From an uncultured bacterium (lineage in GTDB: Bacteria; Bacillota; Clostridia; Lachnospirales; Lachnospiraceae): a stretch of DNA of 64,000 nucleotides. Below, piece after piece: positions 52,207 through 60,695 of the stretch (position 1 is the first letter of the stretch; each line of letters starts with the position of its first letter). Where the stretch lies: assembly GCA_947073545.1 (NCBI GenBank), contig CAMTMP010000003.1, positions 62,001 through 126,000 on the forward strand. The letters run 5' to 3'. The position numbers and the translations under genes were made by a program. The notes under the pieces were generated by a model, which was not told where the DNA came from, ran no database searches, and saw only the letters and a list, made by a program, of their open reading frames with translations.

Positions 52207-53208
52207 ATGGCAAGACGAACTTTATATGGAACTGTGATAGTGACTTATAGATGCAATGCGAGATGTAATATGTGCGATTGTTTCCGGGACCCGACGAGGC
52301 CGGAGGAGGAGATCACGCTGGAAGACATTAAGAAGCTGCCGGAGATGGCTTTTACGAATATCACGGGCGGGGAGCCTTTTATCAGGCAGGATATCCCGGA
52401 TATCGTGCGGGAGCTTTACAAGAAATCCGACAGGATTGTCATATCTACCAACGGTTATTTTACGGACCGTATTATCGCGCTGTGTCGGGAGTTTCCGAAG
52501 GTGGGAATCCGTATCAGCATAGAGGGACTGCAGGAGACGAACGATAAAATCCGTGGGATTCCGGACGGTTATAATAGAGGGTATAAGACACTCAAGACGC
52601 TGGTGGATATGGGGCATCCCGACGTGGGATTCGGCATGACGGTGCAGGACATGAACTGTGAGGATCTGGTGCCGCTCTACAACATCGCCAACGATATGGG
52701 GATGGAGTTTGCCACGGCGACTTTGCACAATTCCTTCTATTTCCGCAAGACGGACAATAAGATTGACGACAAATACAAGGTAGCGCAGAATTTTGAGAAG
52801 CTGATTAACGAGTTGTTAAAGAGTAAATCTCCCAAGAAGTGGTTTCGCGCTTACTTTAATCATGGACTGATCAACTATATTTACGGCAATAAGCGGCTTC
52901 TGCCCTGCGATATGTCGAGAAACGCCTTTTTTATCGACCCTTTCTGCGATGTGATTCCCTGCAACGGCATGGAGAAGAAGGCGGTCATGGGGAATCTGCG
53001 GGAACAGAGCTGGGAGGAGCTTTGGAACTCTGAACAGGCGAAAAAGGTGCGGGAGTGCACGAGAAAGTGCGATAGAAACTGCTGGATGATCGGCTCCGCG
53101 TCCCCGGCGATGCACAAGTATATATGGGTGCCCGGATGGTGGGTGATTAAGCATAAATTCCTAAAGGGCGGTAAGTACAGTCTGAAAGAAAACAGATATA
53201 TCAAGTAA
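52207..53208 (+). CDS. radical SAM protein with SPASM-like C-terminal cysteines
   Basis: A 333-residue protein. The [4Fe-4S] motif C16-x3-C20-x2-C23 (YRCNARCNMC) is followed by 'NITGGEPFIRQDIPDI' (GGE motif for SAM) and 'ISTNGYF'. The C-terminal region has a SPASM-like Cys set: 'LLPCDMSRN', 'DPFCDVIPCNG', 'GNLREQSWEELWNS', 'CTRKCDRNCW'. ATG at 52207 follows AAGGGAG. Nothing like a peptide precursor is adjacent; neighbours are glycosyltransferases, so a sugar or glycolipid substrate is possible. The reaction is unknown. It is the first gene after structured repeat copy 1. Confidence 0.85.
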   Translation: MARRTLYGTVIVTYRCNARCNMCDCFRDPTRPEEEITLEDIKKLPEMAFTNITGGEPFIRQDIPDIVRELYKKSDRIVISTNGYFTDRIIALCREFPKVGIRISIEGLQETNDKIRGIPDGYNRGYKTLKTLVDMGHPDVGFGMTVQDMNCEDLVPLYNIANDMGMEFATATLHNSFYFRKTDNKIDDKYKVAQNFEKLINELLKSKSPKKWFRAYFNHGLINYIYGNKRLLPCDMSRNAFFIDPFCDVIPCNGMEKKAVMGNLREQSWEELWNSEQAKKVRECTRKCDRNCWMIGSASPAMHKYIWVPGWWVIKHKFLKGGKYSLKENRYIK

Positions 53209-53236
53209 ATATAAGGGCTTCAATAAGGAAGAGAAG

Positions 53237-54382
53237 ATGAAATTTTTGTATGTGGCTCCGCGTTACCACACAAATCAGATGGATATTATGAAGGGTTTGA
53301 CAGGGCTTGGGCACGAGGTGCGCTTTATCAGCCACTATGCGGCCGTGATCGAGGACTATTCCTGTGTGACGCCCATCGTGCTTGGGTATTCGCGGCTGTA
53401 CAGGCTTATTGACTTTCTGTATGTGAAGGTGATTCACAGGAAAGATCCGACAGCCATTGTGTTCAAAATACAGCACGGTTTTCCGCCTCTTAGGAAACTC
53501 AAAAAACTGATCTGCGGATTTGAACCGGATCTGGTTATTTTGCGGGAGCGCTCCGTGTACTCCATGGCGGCCTACTATATTTGTAAGAAAAAGGGATATC
53601 CCTGCATTCTTTATAACCAAAATCCGCTCTGGTCGGAGCCTGCAAAGACGGACTTGCGGCACCGTCTGGTGGACCGCATGACGCCGCCGCTTCGCATGAC
53701 GCCTGTGATGGGGGAAAAGAAGCCGGGAATGACGGTGAAGGAGAACGATTATTTCGTGCCTTTTGTAGTGGAGCCTGGCAAGCCGCCGGAAAAGCGGACA
53801 TATTTTGAGGGAGGCAGGGTACATATTCTCTGCATTGGCAAGTATGAAATCAGAAAACATCATCTGGAACTTCTGCGGGCGGTGGAGCAGCTTGGGGATA
53901 AGTATGAGATTCATCTGACGCTTGTGGGAGAAGCCACGAATCATTTTCAGAAGGCATACTGCGGGCAGGTAAAAAAGTTTGTGCAAGAGCACCGCATGGA
54001 AAATATGGTTACGGTGAAAACCAACGTGCCAAGGCGCGATATGGAGCGGGAATATCTGGCTGCGGATCTGTATGTGATTCCGAGTACGCTGGAGATGGCG
54101 TCGGTATCGCAGCTTGAGGCCATGAGCTATTCCCTGCCTGTGATCTGCAGTGACAAAAATGGCACATCCTGCTATGTGGAGGACGGCGTTACGGGGTATC
54201 TGTTCCGGGACTGCGACGAGGCGGATCTGCTTCGCAGACTGGACGAAATGCTGTCGGACCGGGAGCGGATGCTCTCTATGGGAGCGGCGGGCTATGGCGC
54301 GGTGGTGGAAAAATATAATTTTAACAAGTATTTTGATACGATTATGGGAATGCGGGAACGGATTTGTGGGGGTGTAAAATGA
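53237..54382 (+). CDS. GT4-like glycosyltransferase
   Basis: A 381-residue GT-B protein. FLYVAPRYHTNQMDIMKGL begins it, 'DLVILRERSVYSMAAYYICKKKG' ends the acceptor domain, 'VHILCIGKYEIRKHHLELL' starts the donor domain and 'STLEMASVSQLEAMSYSLPVI' takes the place of the usual E-x7-E region. It lies between the radical SAM gene and a frameshifted transferase gene. GGAAGAGAAG precedes the ATG. Specificity unknown. Confidence 0.85.
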   Translation: MKFLYVAPRYHTNQMDIMKGLTGLGHEVRFISHYAAVIEDYSCVTPIVLGYSRLYRLIDFLYVKVIHRKDPTAIVFKIQHGFPPLRKLKKLICGFEPDLVILRERSVYSMAAYYICKKKGYPCILYNQNPLWSEPAKTDLRHRLVDRMTPPLRMTPVMGEKKPGMTVKENDYFVPFVVEPGKPPEKRTYFEGGRVHILCIGKYEIRKHHLELLRAVEQLGDKYEIHLTLVGEATNHFQKAYCGQVKKFVQEHRMENMVTVKTNVPRRDMEREYLAADLYVIPSTLEMASVSQLEAMSYSLPVICSDKNGTSCYVEDGVTGYLFRDCDEADLLRRLDEMLSDRERMLSMGAAGYGAVVEKYNFNKYFDTIMGMRERICGGVK

Positions 54383-54400
54383 AATGTCGAGGAAAGAGCA

Positions 54401-55388
54401 ATGATTCACGAGAAAATCTATATCTGGATAAAGAAAATATGGTATGCCACATATATTCGATTTAGGGACTGGCTTCACGACAGAAGATACAGGAAATATT
54501 GGGGCGAGCGCACCGCCCATAACGGCAGAGAACATGCGGACAAGACCTTTTTTATTGTCAGGCGGCGGGAATCCTACACAGGACTTTTTTCCGATTTTAT
54601 GATCTATGTGAACAAGACAAAGCAAGCGTTAGATGCCGGGTATGTGCCGGTCATTGATATGCAGACGTCGGAAAATATCTATTTGAGCGGCGAAGAAATC
54701 GGAAAAATAAACGCATGGGAGTATTACTTTAAACAGCCCTGCGGATATTCGTTAAAGGATATCAAAAAGGCAAAGAATGTGATATGGGGATCGGGATTTA
54801 CGGGGAAATGTTTTCCTTACACCGATATCCCGTATCTGCTCAATGAAGTCGGCGACTTTGCCTGTTATCAGGATATTGCCCGGAAGTATTTTAGGCTCAG
54901 TGAGGAAGCGTCGAACCGGGTCAATTCTTTTTATGAACGGGAAATGAAAGGCGAGAAGGTGCTTGGGGTGCTGTGCAGGGGGAACGGATTATACCGGAAA
55001 TAAGCCTTTTGGGCATCCGATTCAGCCGGATCCGGAAAGCGTGTTTGAGAAAGCAGACGAGGTTTTAAAAACGTTTCACTGTACGAAAATATTTTTGGGA
55101 ACGGAAGATGCGGACATTTTTGTGCGTTTTAAAGAAAAGTACAGAGACCGCGTGATCACGAACCGCAGACATTTCGTTCCCTATAACGGAGAGGCGTCGA
55201 TAGGGAAATTAATTCAAAACAGTGTCACGGATTTAAAGGAAGAAGGCATGGAGTATCTGGTTACCATCGCGCTTCTTGCACGGTGCAACTGTTTTGTGGG
55301 AGGATGTACATCAGGAACAGTCGGTGTACTGTTGATGAATAACGAATTTGAATACAGATATGTTTTTGACTTGGGGCTGTATGCATGA
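54401..55388 (+). pseudogene. frameshifted fucosyltransferase-like gene
   Basis: Two overlapping frames encode the halves of one protein of about 328 residues. The first (54401-55003) stops shortly after 'VLGVLCRGNGLYRK'; the other frame reads 'GTDYTGNKPFGHPIQPDPESVF' over the same bases and continues to 55388. Joining them at the GGGGGAA run (54978-54984) restores CRGTDYT, the RGTDY-type GDP-sugar motif of O-/alpha-1,6-fucosyltransferase-like enzymes, so one extra base is present. 'LARCNCFVGGCTSGTVGVLLM' is the later conserved block. It is probably inactive in this genome unless slippage or a sequencing error is involved. GGAAAGAG precedes the start. Confidence 0.8.
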
Positions 55389-55400
55389 CAGGGAAACAGG

Positions 55401-56285
55401 ATGGGTATAAAAAGTAAAAAAAAGATAAAGGACGCTTTGGCGGCGGTTGTCTATTTTCTCTATGAAAAGGGCATTCTGCACAATCGAATAGAGGTATGCA
55501 ATATCGATCAGACGATAGATGAGCTTCTGCGCACCGAAAAAAGTATGGTGCGCTTTGGGGACGGGGAGATCGTGATGATAAAGGGCGGCGATCTGATGCT
55601 GCAGAAGGCCAGCCCGGAGATCGCGGAAGGACTTCGAAAGATTTTGGCTTATCCCGATGAGAAGCTGATGGTGACGATACCGGATATTTTTAGGACGCTG
55701 TCGGATCATCATAGCGCCAGCAGACAGTTTTGGAAGGATCACTTGCTCTTTTGCAGAAAAACGTATGAAAAATACTGCGATCCCGCGCGGCGCTACTACA
55801 GTACTTTCGTTTCGCGCGGATATTATTACGCGAAGGACCGGAGCGGCTGCAGTGCACAATTTGCTAAAATAAGAAAAATATGGGAAAATAGAGATGTCGT
55901 TGTGGTGGAAGGAGAGAGAACACACAATGGCGTCGGCAATGATCTGCTTGATACGGCGCGAAGCATAGAGCGCATTATCTGTCCGCCCAGCGATGCTTAC
56001 GGGGCGGTTCCCGCCATTCTGGACGCCTGTACGGCCTACGGTAAGGACAGGCTGTTTTTATTGTCGGTGGGAGTGGCGGCGAAGTTCCTTGCGGTGGAGC
56101 TGTTCCGGCAGGGATACCGCGTATTGGATATCGGGAATCTCGACATGGAGTATGAGTGGTTTGTGAGGCGTGCGCCCGGGAAGATAAAACTGGAGAAGCA
56201 TGAATTTGTCAGTGAAGAGGCGAACCGTGAGGCGGGGTATACGGCATATTTGGAGCAGATAAAGGTAAGGGTGTATAATATGTGA
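55401..56285 (+). CDS. GT-D fold glycosyltransferase (DUF1792)
   Basis: A 294-residue protein. 'SMVRFGDGEIVMIKG' (RFGDGE at 51-56), 'VTIPDIF', 'FWKDHLLFCRKTYEKY', 'STFVSRGYYY', 'VVVVEGERTHNGVGNDLL' and 'LFLLSVGVAAKFLAVELFRQGYRVLDIGN' match the DUF1792 family, described from streptococcal serine-rich-adhesin glycosylation as the GT-D fold; DGE is the metal/donor site. It would transfer a hexose from a UDP-sugar. It is the last gene before structured repeat copy 2, whose left end begins 10 bp after the stop. Confidence 0.88.
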   Translation: MGIKSKKKIKDALAAVVYFLYEKGILHNRIEVCNIDQTIDELLRTEKSMVRFGDGEIVMIKGGDLMLQKASPEIAEGLRKILAYPDEKLMVTIPDIFRTLSDHHSASRQFWKDHLLFCRKTYEKYCDPARRYYSTFVSRGYYYAKDRSGCSAQFAKIRKIWENRDVVVVEGERTHNGVGNDLLDTARSIERIICPPSDAYGAVPAILDACTAYGKDRLFLLSVGVAAKFLAVELFRQGYRVLDIGNLDMEYEWFVRRAPGKIKLEKHEFVSEEANREAGYTAYLEQIKVRVYNM

Positions 56286-56294
56286 AATGCGGAC

Positions 56295-56447
56295 GCCCGG
56301 ATGGACGGTAATATCTCCGTCGCCGCGCTTTCGCTCCGCAAAATACATAGCGGACACTAAGCTCGTCGAGCTGCATAGCATCTCGATACCTCGCTAAGTG
56401 CCGATGTATTTTGAGGGGCTCCTTGAGAAATTAGCATCCACCCGGGC
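56295..56447 (+). repeat. 153-bp structured repeat, copy 2
   Basis: Same orientation and layout as the element at 51883-52021. The ends GCCCGGATGGA and TCCACCCGGGC pair with one mismatch, then TAAT/ATTA and TCTC/GAGA. Inside, AAAATACAT (56340-56348) pairs perfectly with ATGTATTTT (56404-56412). Where copy 1 has a G-C pair (51934/51980) this copy has A-T (56345/56407), a compensatory change that supports a folded RNA or cruciform. The central block from ATATCTCCG through CGGACACTAA is almost identical in both; the apical loop is longer here. About 50 bp of featureless spacer follow. Confidence 0.8.
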
Positions 56448-56496
56448 TGTGCATCGGCAAATTTACGCATAATAAGATGAGGTAAAAGCTGGGGAT

Positions 56497-57087
56497 ATGA
56501 TAGACAGTAGGGAAACATATCGACAATATATCATACAGGATCGGCTGGCTCTGGGGCGGCGGCAGGATGCACGTCCCAAGTTGTTCGGGGATGAGATCTG
56601 GAAGTTCGAGATACTGCTCCGGAAGGTGGAGTTTGACCTGAACTGCCGTCGTGGGGCGGTAGGAAAACTGATCGGGAAATGGCACAAAATACGGTTTCAC
56701 CGTCTGAGCGTGCGCCTTGGGTTTACGATTCCGCCGAACGTGTTTGGGCCGGGGCTTTCCATACCGCATTACGGGACGATTGTGGTACATGGGAATGTGC
56801 GTGCGGGAAAAAACTGCCGCTTGCAGGAGGGCGTGACCATCGGTGCGACGAACGGGAGCCACAAGGCGGCCGTAATCGGGGATAACTGTTATTTCGGGAG
56901 CGGCGCGAAGGTGATTGGTGAGGTTCGAATAGCGGATGATGTGGCTGTGGGGGCGAATGCTGTGGTGACGAAGGATATTGTGGAATCAGGCACTACTTGG
57001 GCGGGCGCTCCGGTTAGAAAGATAAGCGACAGGGATTCTCACAGCAATCTGTGCAGCACATTATTTCGAGAAGAGGTTGGAAAGTGA
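56497..57087 (+). CDS. CysE/serine-acetyltransferase-like O-acetyltransferase
   Basis: A 196-residue left-handed beta-helix protein. After an N-terminal helical part, 'FTIPPNVFGPGLSIPHYGTIVVHGNVRAGKNCRLQEGVTIGA' carries the SAT-type catalytic 'PHYG..VVH' region, followed by hexapeptide repeats and 'AGAPVRKIS'. Enzymes of this type in capsule loci acetylate sugars (WcaB/EpsC-like) rather than serine. It follows structured repeat copy 2 and precedes an ABC exporter. The ribosome site (GGGGAT) is weak. Confidence 0.85.
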   Translation: MIDSRETYRQYIIQDRLALGRRQDARPKLFGDEIWKFEILLRKVEFDLNCRRGAVGKLIGKWHKIRFHRLSVRLGFTIPPNVFGPGLSIPHYGTIVVHGNVRAGKNCRLQEGVTIGATNGSHKAAVIGDNCYFGSGAKVIGEVRIADDVAVGANAVVTKDIVESGTTWAGAPVRKISDRDSHSNLCSTLFREEVGK

Positions 57088-57136
57088 GACGAAGAGGGCA
57101 TGATGATTGTGCCGTGACAAAGGAGTAAGCTGATTT

Positions 57137-58951
57137 ATGGGCAAAGAGAACAGTAATGCAAGAGCCGGAATGCTCAAAAAACTGGGATACATTTTTGATA
57201 AGAGAGATAAGTGGAAGATAGCGGCGCTCCTTTTTGCGATAGTGATAGGCAGCTTCCTTGAGCTTCTCGGCGTCACGATATTTATGCCGTTTATCAATAT
57301 TATTGAGCATCCCGGGACTATTCAGACGGAATGGTATTTGAAGCTGGTGTATGACCGTTTCCATTTTCGGTCGGCGCAAGGGTTTCTGATCGGTGTGTCC
57401 GTTTGCATCATCGTGATTTATATTGTGAAGAATATTTATCTGATTGTTGAAAAAAGCTATATTTATCGGTTTTCTTACAATATGCAGATGAAACTTTCCA
57501 CGCGGCTTCTGGATACCTATATGAAAGAGCCGTATACCTTTCATCTGAATAAGAATATCGCCACTCTGCAGAGAAGCCTGCAGGAGGACACTTCCAAATT
57601 CATGCAGGTTGTCCTGTATTCGCTTGAACTGGTAGCGGAGCTGGCGGTCTGTTTTGTGATGATGGTGTATCTCCTCACTGTCAGCAAGTCCATCACGATT
57701 ATTGTGCTGGGGCTGCTGGTGCTGTGTGTGGGATCATTCTTACTTTTTACGAAAAAATACAGCCGCAGGCTGGGGCTGGAAAACCAGGGTTATCAAGGGA
57801 AGATTTACCAGTGGATGAATCAGGCTCTCGGCGGGATCAAGGAAATTAAGATTTTGGAGAGAGAGAGCTTCTTTACGGATGAATATTATCAATATTATGA
57901 GAAATTTGCCAGAGGACTGCGGATTGCCAGAACGATTTCCATTATTCCGAAATATGTGGTGGAGGCGGTGGCGATCTCGGGACTTTTGGTGGCGATTATT
58001 GTGAAACTGCTTTTCGGGGAGGCGGATATGGTGTATTATGTCCCGCAGTTAACCGTATTTGCCGTGGCTGCATTCAGGTTGATGCCGAGTGTGGGAAGGA
58101 TCAACGAACATGCCACAAACACGCTCTACGCGCTCCCCTCCGTGGATCTGGTTTATCATGACCTGACGGAGATTGCGGACTACGTGGCAAAACAGGATCA
58201 TGAGGTGAGAGAGGACTGGAATTTGCAAAAGGGGATAGAAGTACGGCACGTGACTTACTCTTATCCCGATACGGACGAGCCGGTGATCGACGACGCCAGT
58301 CTTTTTATCGAGAAGGGTAAGACAGTAGCCTTTATCGGCGCTTCCGGTGCGGGCAAGACGACTATGGTGGATGTGATTCTGGGCCTGCTCACGCCGCAGA
58401 AGGGTGCGGTTATGGCTGATCAGATTAACGTGCATGAAAAGCCAAAGACCTTCCACGCGCAGGTAGGGTATATTCCGCAGGTGATTTATCTGTCGGACGA
58501 TTCGATCCGCAATAACATAGCCTTTGGCGTGAAGGAGAAGGATATCGACGAACAGGCGGTGCGCCGGGCGATGGAAAAGGCGCAGCTCACGGAATTTATT
58601 GACAGCCTGCCTTACGGGCTGGATACGATTGTAGGCGACAGGGGCGTCAGATTATCCGGCGGGCAGAGACAGCGTATCGGCATTGCAAGGGCGCTCTACC
58701 ACGATCCGGAAATTCTGGTGCTGGATGAGGCGACCTCCGCGTTAGACAACGAGACGGAGGCGGCGGTCATGGAGGCCATCGAGCATCTGCAGGGCATAAA
58801 AACCATGATTATCATTGCCCACAGGCTGACTACGATCCGCAGCGTGGATCTGATCTACGAGGTAGGGGAAGGCAAGGTGACACAGCGGAGCAAGGCTGAG
58901 GTATTTGCGCAGTCAAATACCTCGCAGCAAGCTGCGGAGCATCAGACTTGA
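57137..58951 (+). CDS. ABC transporter, fused permease and ATPase (MsbA/PglK-like) 2
   Basis: A 604-residue half-transporter, clearly a paralogue of the one at 27008-28792 (both open with 'MLKKLGYIFDKR' or 'LLQKIAYLFDRR' wording). Six membrane segments precede the ATPase with Walker A GASGAGKTT (K407), signature LSGGQRQRIGIARAL and VLDEATSALD. It probably flips a lipid-linked glycan, as homodimer or with its paralogue. The last 20 or so codons (EVFAQSNTSQQAAEHQT) are encoded by a palindromic repeat, so the C-terminal tail is probably dispensable. AAAGGAG precedes the start. Confidence 0.88.
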   Translation: MGKENSNARAGMLKKLGYIFDKRDKWKIAALLFAIVIGSFLELLGVTIFMPFINIIEHPGTIQTEWYLKLVYDRFHFRSAQGFLIGVSVCIIVIYIVKNIYLIVEKSYIYRFSYNMQMKLSTRLLDTYMKEPYTFHLNKNIATLQRSLQEDTSKFMQVVLYSLELVAELAVCFVMMVYLLTVSKSITIIVLGLLVLCVGSFLLFTKKYSRRLGLENQGYQGKIYQWMNQALGGIKEIKILERESFFTDEYYQYYEKFARGLRIARTISIIPKYVVEAVAISGLLVAIIVKLLFGEADMVYYVPQLTVFAVAAFRLMPSVGRINEHATNTLYALPSVDLVYHDLTEIADYVAKQDHEVREDWNLQKGIEVRHVTYSYPDTDEPVIDDASLFIEKGKTVAFIGASGAGKTTMVDVILGLLTPQKGAVMADQINVHEKPKTFHAQVGYIPQVIYLSDDSIRNNIAFGVKEKDIDEQAVRRAMEKAQLTEFIDSLPYGLDTIVGDRGVRLSGGQRQRIGIARALYHDPEILVLDEATSALDNETEAAVMEAIEHLQGIKTMIIIAHRLTTIRSVDLIYEVGEGKVTQRSKAEVFAQSNTSQQAAEHQT

Positions 58952-59037
58952 TACGCAATAGAGCTGCGGGGTATTTGATCCTCGCGGCAGTCGCCAAATA
59001 TCCGGGCAGGCGTGGCTGTCCGGCTCGCTGTCCGCGG
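58898..59037 (+). repeat. palindromic repeat with two mutually exclusive hairpins
   Basis: GAGGTATTTG (58898-58907) and CAAATACCTC (58914-58923) form a perfect 10-bp hairpin with a 6-nt loop inside the 3' end of the ABC transporter gene. The same arm extended, CAAATACCTCGCAGC (58914-58928), also pairs with GCTGCGGGGTATTTG (58963-58977) over 15 bp with one T-G wobble. A further partial copy (CAAATATCC at 58995) and CGCGG/CCGCG follow to about 59037. It ends 20 bp before the next start. It may be a dispersed intergenic repeat or an RNA switch between two folds. Confidence 0.6.
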
Positions 59038-59057
59038 GAATCAAAACGGAGATGGGT

Positions 59058-60680
59058 ATGTCGGGAAAAGAAAAAAAACCGCAACTGAATACAATACAAA
59101 AAAACCGGTTATTCTACGGATCTTTGGTGCTGCTTGCTCTGTTTGTATTTTTGTTTGTCGGTTCAAGAGAGCCGGTTTTGTTTGACGACAGCGGTTCTTA
59201 CATGAGGGTGGACTGTTTCGAGGGGGTCATGCCGCTTTATCCTTTGTTTCTCTTTTTGAACCAGTGTTTGTTCGGTACGGAGAAATATCTGGAATTTGTC
59301 ATTGTAGAGCAGGCTCTTTTTTCTGGTATCTGCGTCATCCTCTTTGTGAGGGAGATTAAAAGCAAGTTCTTTCTGGGGTATAGGGAAGGGTATTTTTTGT
59401 TCCTTCTGACGCTGTTTCCGTTTACGACGGAACTGCCGCAGGCCATGATGACGCAGGCGATTCTGACGGAGGGGCTGGCATACGGCGCTTTTTATCTGCT
59501 GATGCTGTTTTTGCTGCGCTATGTATGGGAAAAGCGGAACCGGTGGATTATCGTTTCCTATTTGATGGTATTTCTGCTGACGATACTTCGCTCCCAGCTC
59601 CAGATTTTGTTTGGCGTCTGCGGTGTCGTATTTGCATATGTAATGTGGAAAAAGGCCGATTCGGGAATCAAGCGTCTGGCAGGGGGCTTGATCGGTTTTG
59701 CGGGCTGTATACTGATCAGTCTGTCGGGCATCTGGATAGGCGCCCGGACGGCGGCGGGATACCATGACGTGATCAAAAATAATATACGGGTTAACATGTT
59801 CATTATGAAAGTGCAGGACCCGGAATATTATGAAGAATTTAGTGTGACGGATGACGGCGGAAACCGGGACGTAGACGAAATAGGGGCGGCCATACAGGAA
59901 AGGCAAGAGGAAAAGAAAGCGAAAGAGCGCCCTGTCAATACAAGTCAGTATACGTCGCTTATCCTGTCAAGGGCGATGTATGAGGCGGATGCAGGGGACA
60001 TATGGCTTTTTGAGGACGAGATGCTGCAAGGCCTGTATGAGGCTTTCTACGAGGCGGTAGATAAGGAGCAGCAAAGATATGCCTATGAACAGAAAGGACT
60101 TTGGATCTGGAAGGATATTGTCGGCGGGATCGGACGGACAGGTAAGACATGTCTGTCTGCGGGGGTGCCGTATTTGCGGGAGCATTATCCGGAGATTTAT
60201 GAGAGTGACGAATTTAACACGGTCTGGAATCACAGCCTTCAGACAATAGGGATAGAGCTGCTAAAGGCCCATTTTGGGCGGTTTCTCTACCACACGTTTA
60301 TGCTGCTGCCGCAGGCATTTATCTGCACCGTCTTTTTTCAGATCGCGCCGATATACCTTCTGTGTCATTTGGTGGCACTCTTTCTCTATCTGTCGGCGCT
60401 GGCTTTGATGATATGGGGATATATGGACAGAAAGGTTTCAGAGAGCAGCGCGGAGTTTATGGCCCTTGTTCTGGGAACCAATCTGGTGCTGGTGCTTGTC
60501 ACGTCTCTGGTGTTTTTCGGGCAGCAGCGGTATCTGGTATACGCGTTCGGCATGTTCTATATCGCCTATTATGTACTTTTGCGGAAACTGTGGAATCTCT
60601 ATATCCGCGGCAGGCTGTCAGAACTATGGAAGAGGCGCAGCGCTTTTGGGAAGGCGCTGCAAAAGAAAAAGGACAGATAA
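59058..60680 (+). CDS. polytopic membrane protein, paralogue of the one at 1499-2875
   Basis: A 540-residue membrane protein with about ten hydrophobic segments and a hydrophilic outer region (about residues 235-390). The first outer loop 'REPVLFDDSGSYMRVDC' with MPLYPLFLFL matches the corresponding part of the protein at 1499-2875, as does 'QAILTEGLAYG' against 'ENSVMSEGLCIP'. Acidic first loops of this kind are typical of GT-C enzymes using lipid-linked sugars. The polyprenyl-phosphate-sugar synthase 15 bp downstream could supply such a donor. ATG at 59058 is preferred because CGGAG lies 6 bp before it; ATG at 59052 is the alternative. Confidence 0.75.
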   Translation: MSGKEKKPQLNTIQKNRLFYGSLVLLALFVFLFVGSREPVLFDDSGSYMRVDCFEGVMPLYPLFLFLNQCLFGTEKYLEFVIVEQALFSGICVILFVREIKSKFFLGYREGYFLFLLTLFPFTTELPQAMMTQAILTEGLAYGAFYLLMLFLLRYVWEKRNRWIIVSYLMVFLLTILRSQLQILFGVCGVVFAYVMWKKADSGIKRLAGGLIGFAGCILISLSGIWIGARTAAGYHDVIKNNIRVNMFIMKVQDPEYYEEFSVTDDGGNRDVDEIGAAIQERQEEKKAKERPVNTSQYTSLILSRAMYEADAGDIWLFEDEMLQGLYEAFYEAVDKEQQRYAYEQKGLWIWKDIVGGIGRTGKTCLSAGVPYLREHYPEIYESDEFNTVWNHSLQTIGIELLKAHFGRFLYHTFMLLPQAFICTVFFQIAPIYLLCHLVALFLYLSALALMIWGYMDRKVSESSAEFMALVLGTNLVLVLVTSLVFFGQQRYLVYAFGMFYIAYYVLLRKLWNLYIRGRLSELWKRRSAFGKALQKKKDR

Positions 60681-60695
60681 GGAATCATATGTGAA

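Noticed and set aside
53201-54625. Open frame of 474 codons on the - strand
   Set aside because: It is antisense to a GT4 gene and the frameshifted gene; the translation is rich in His/Arg and low in family motifs, as expected for a shadow frame.
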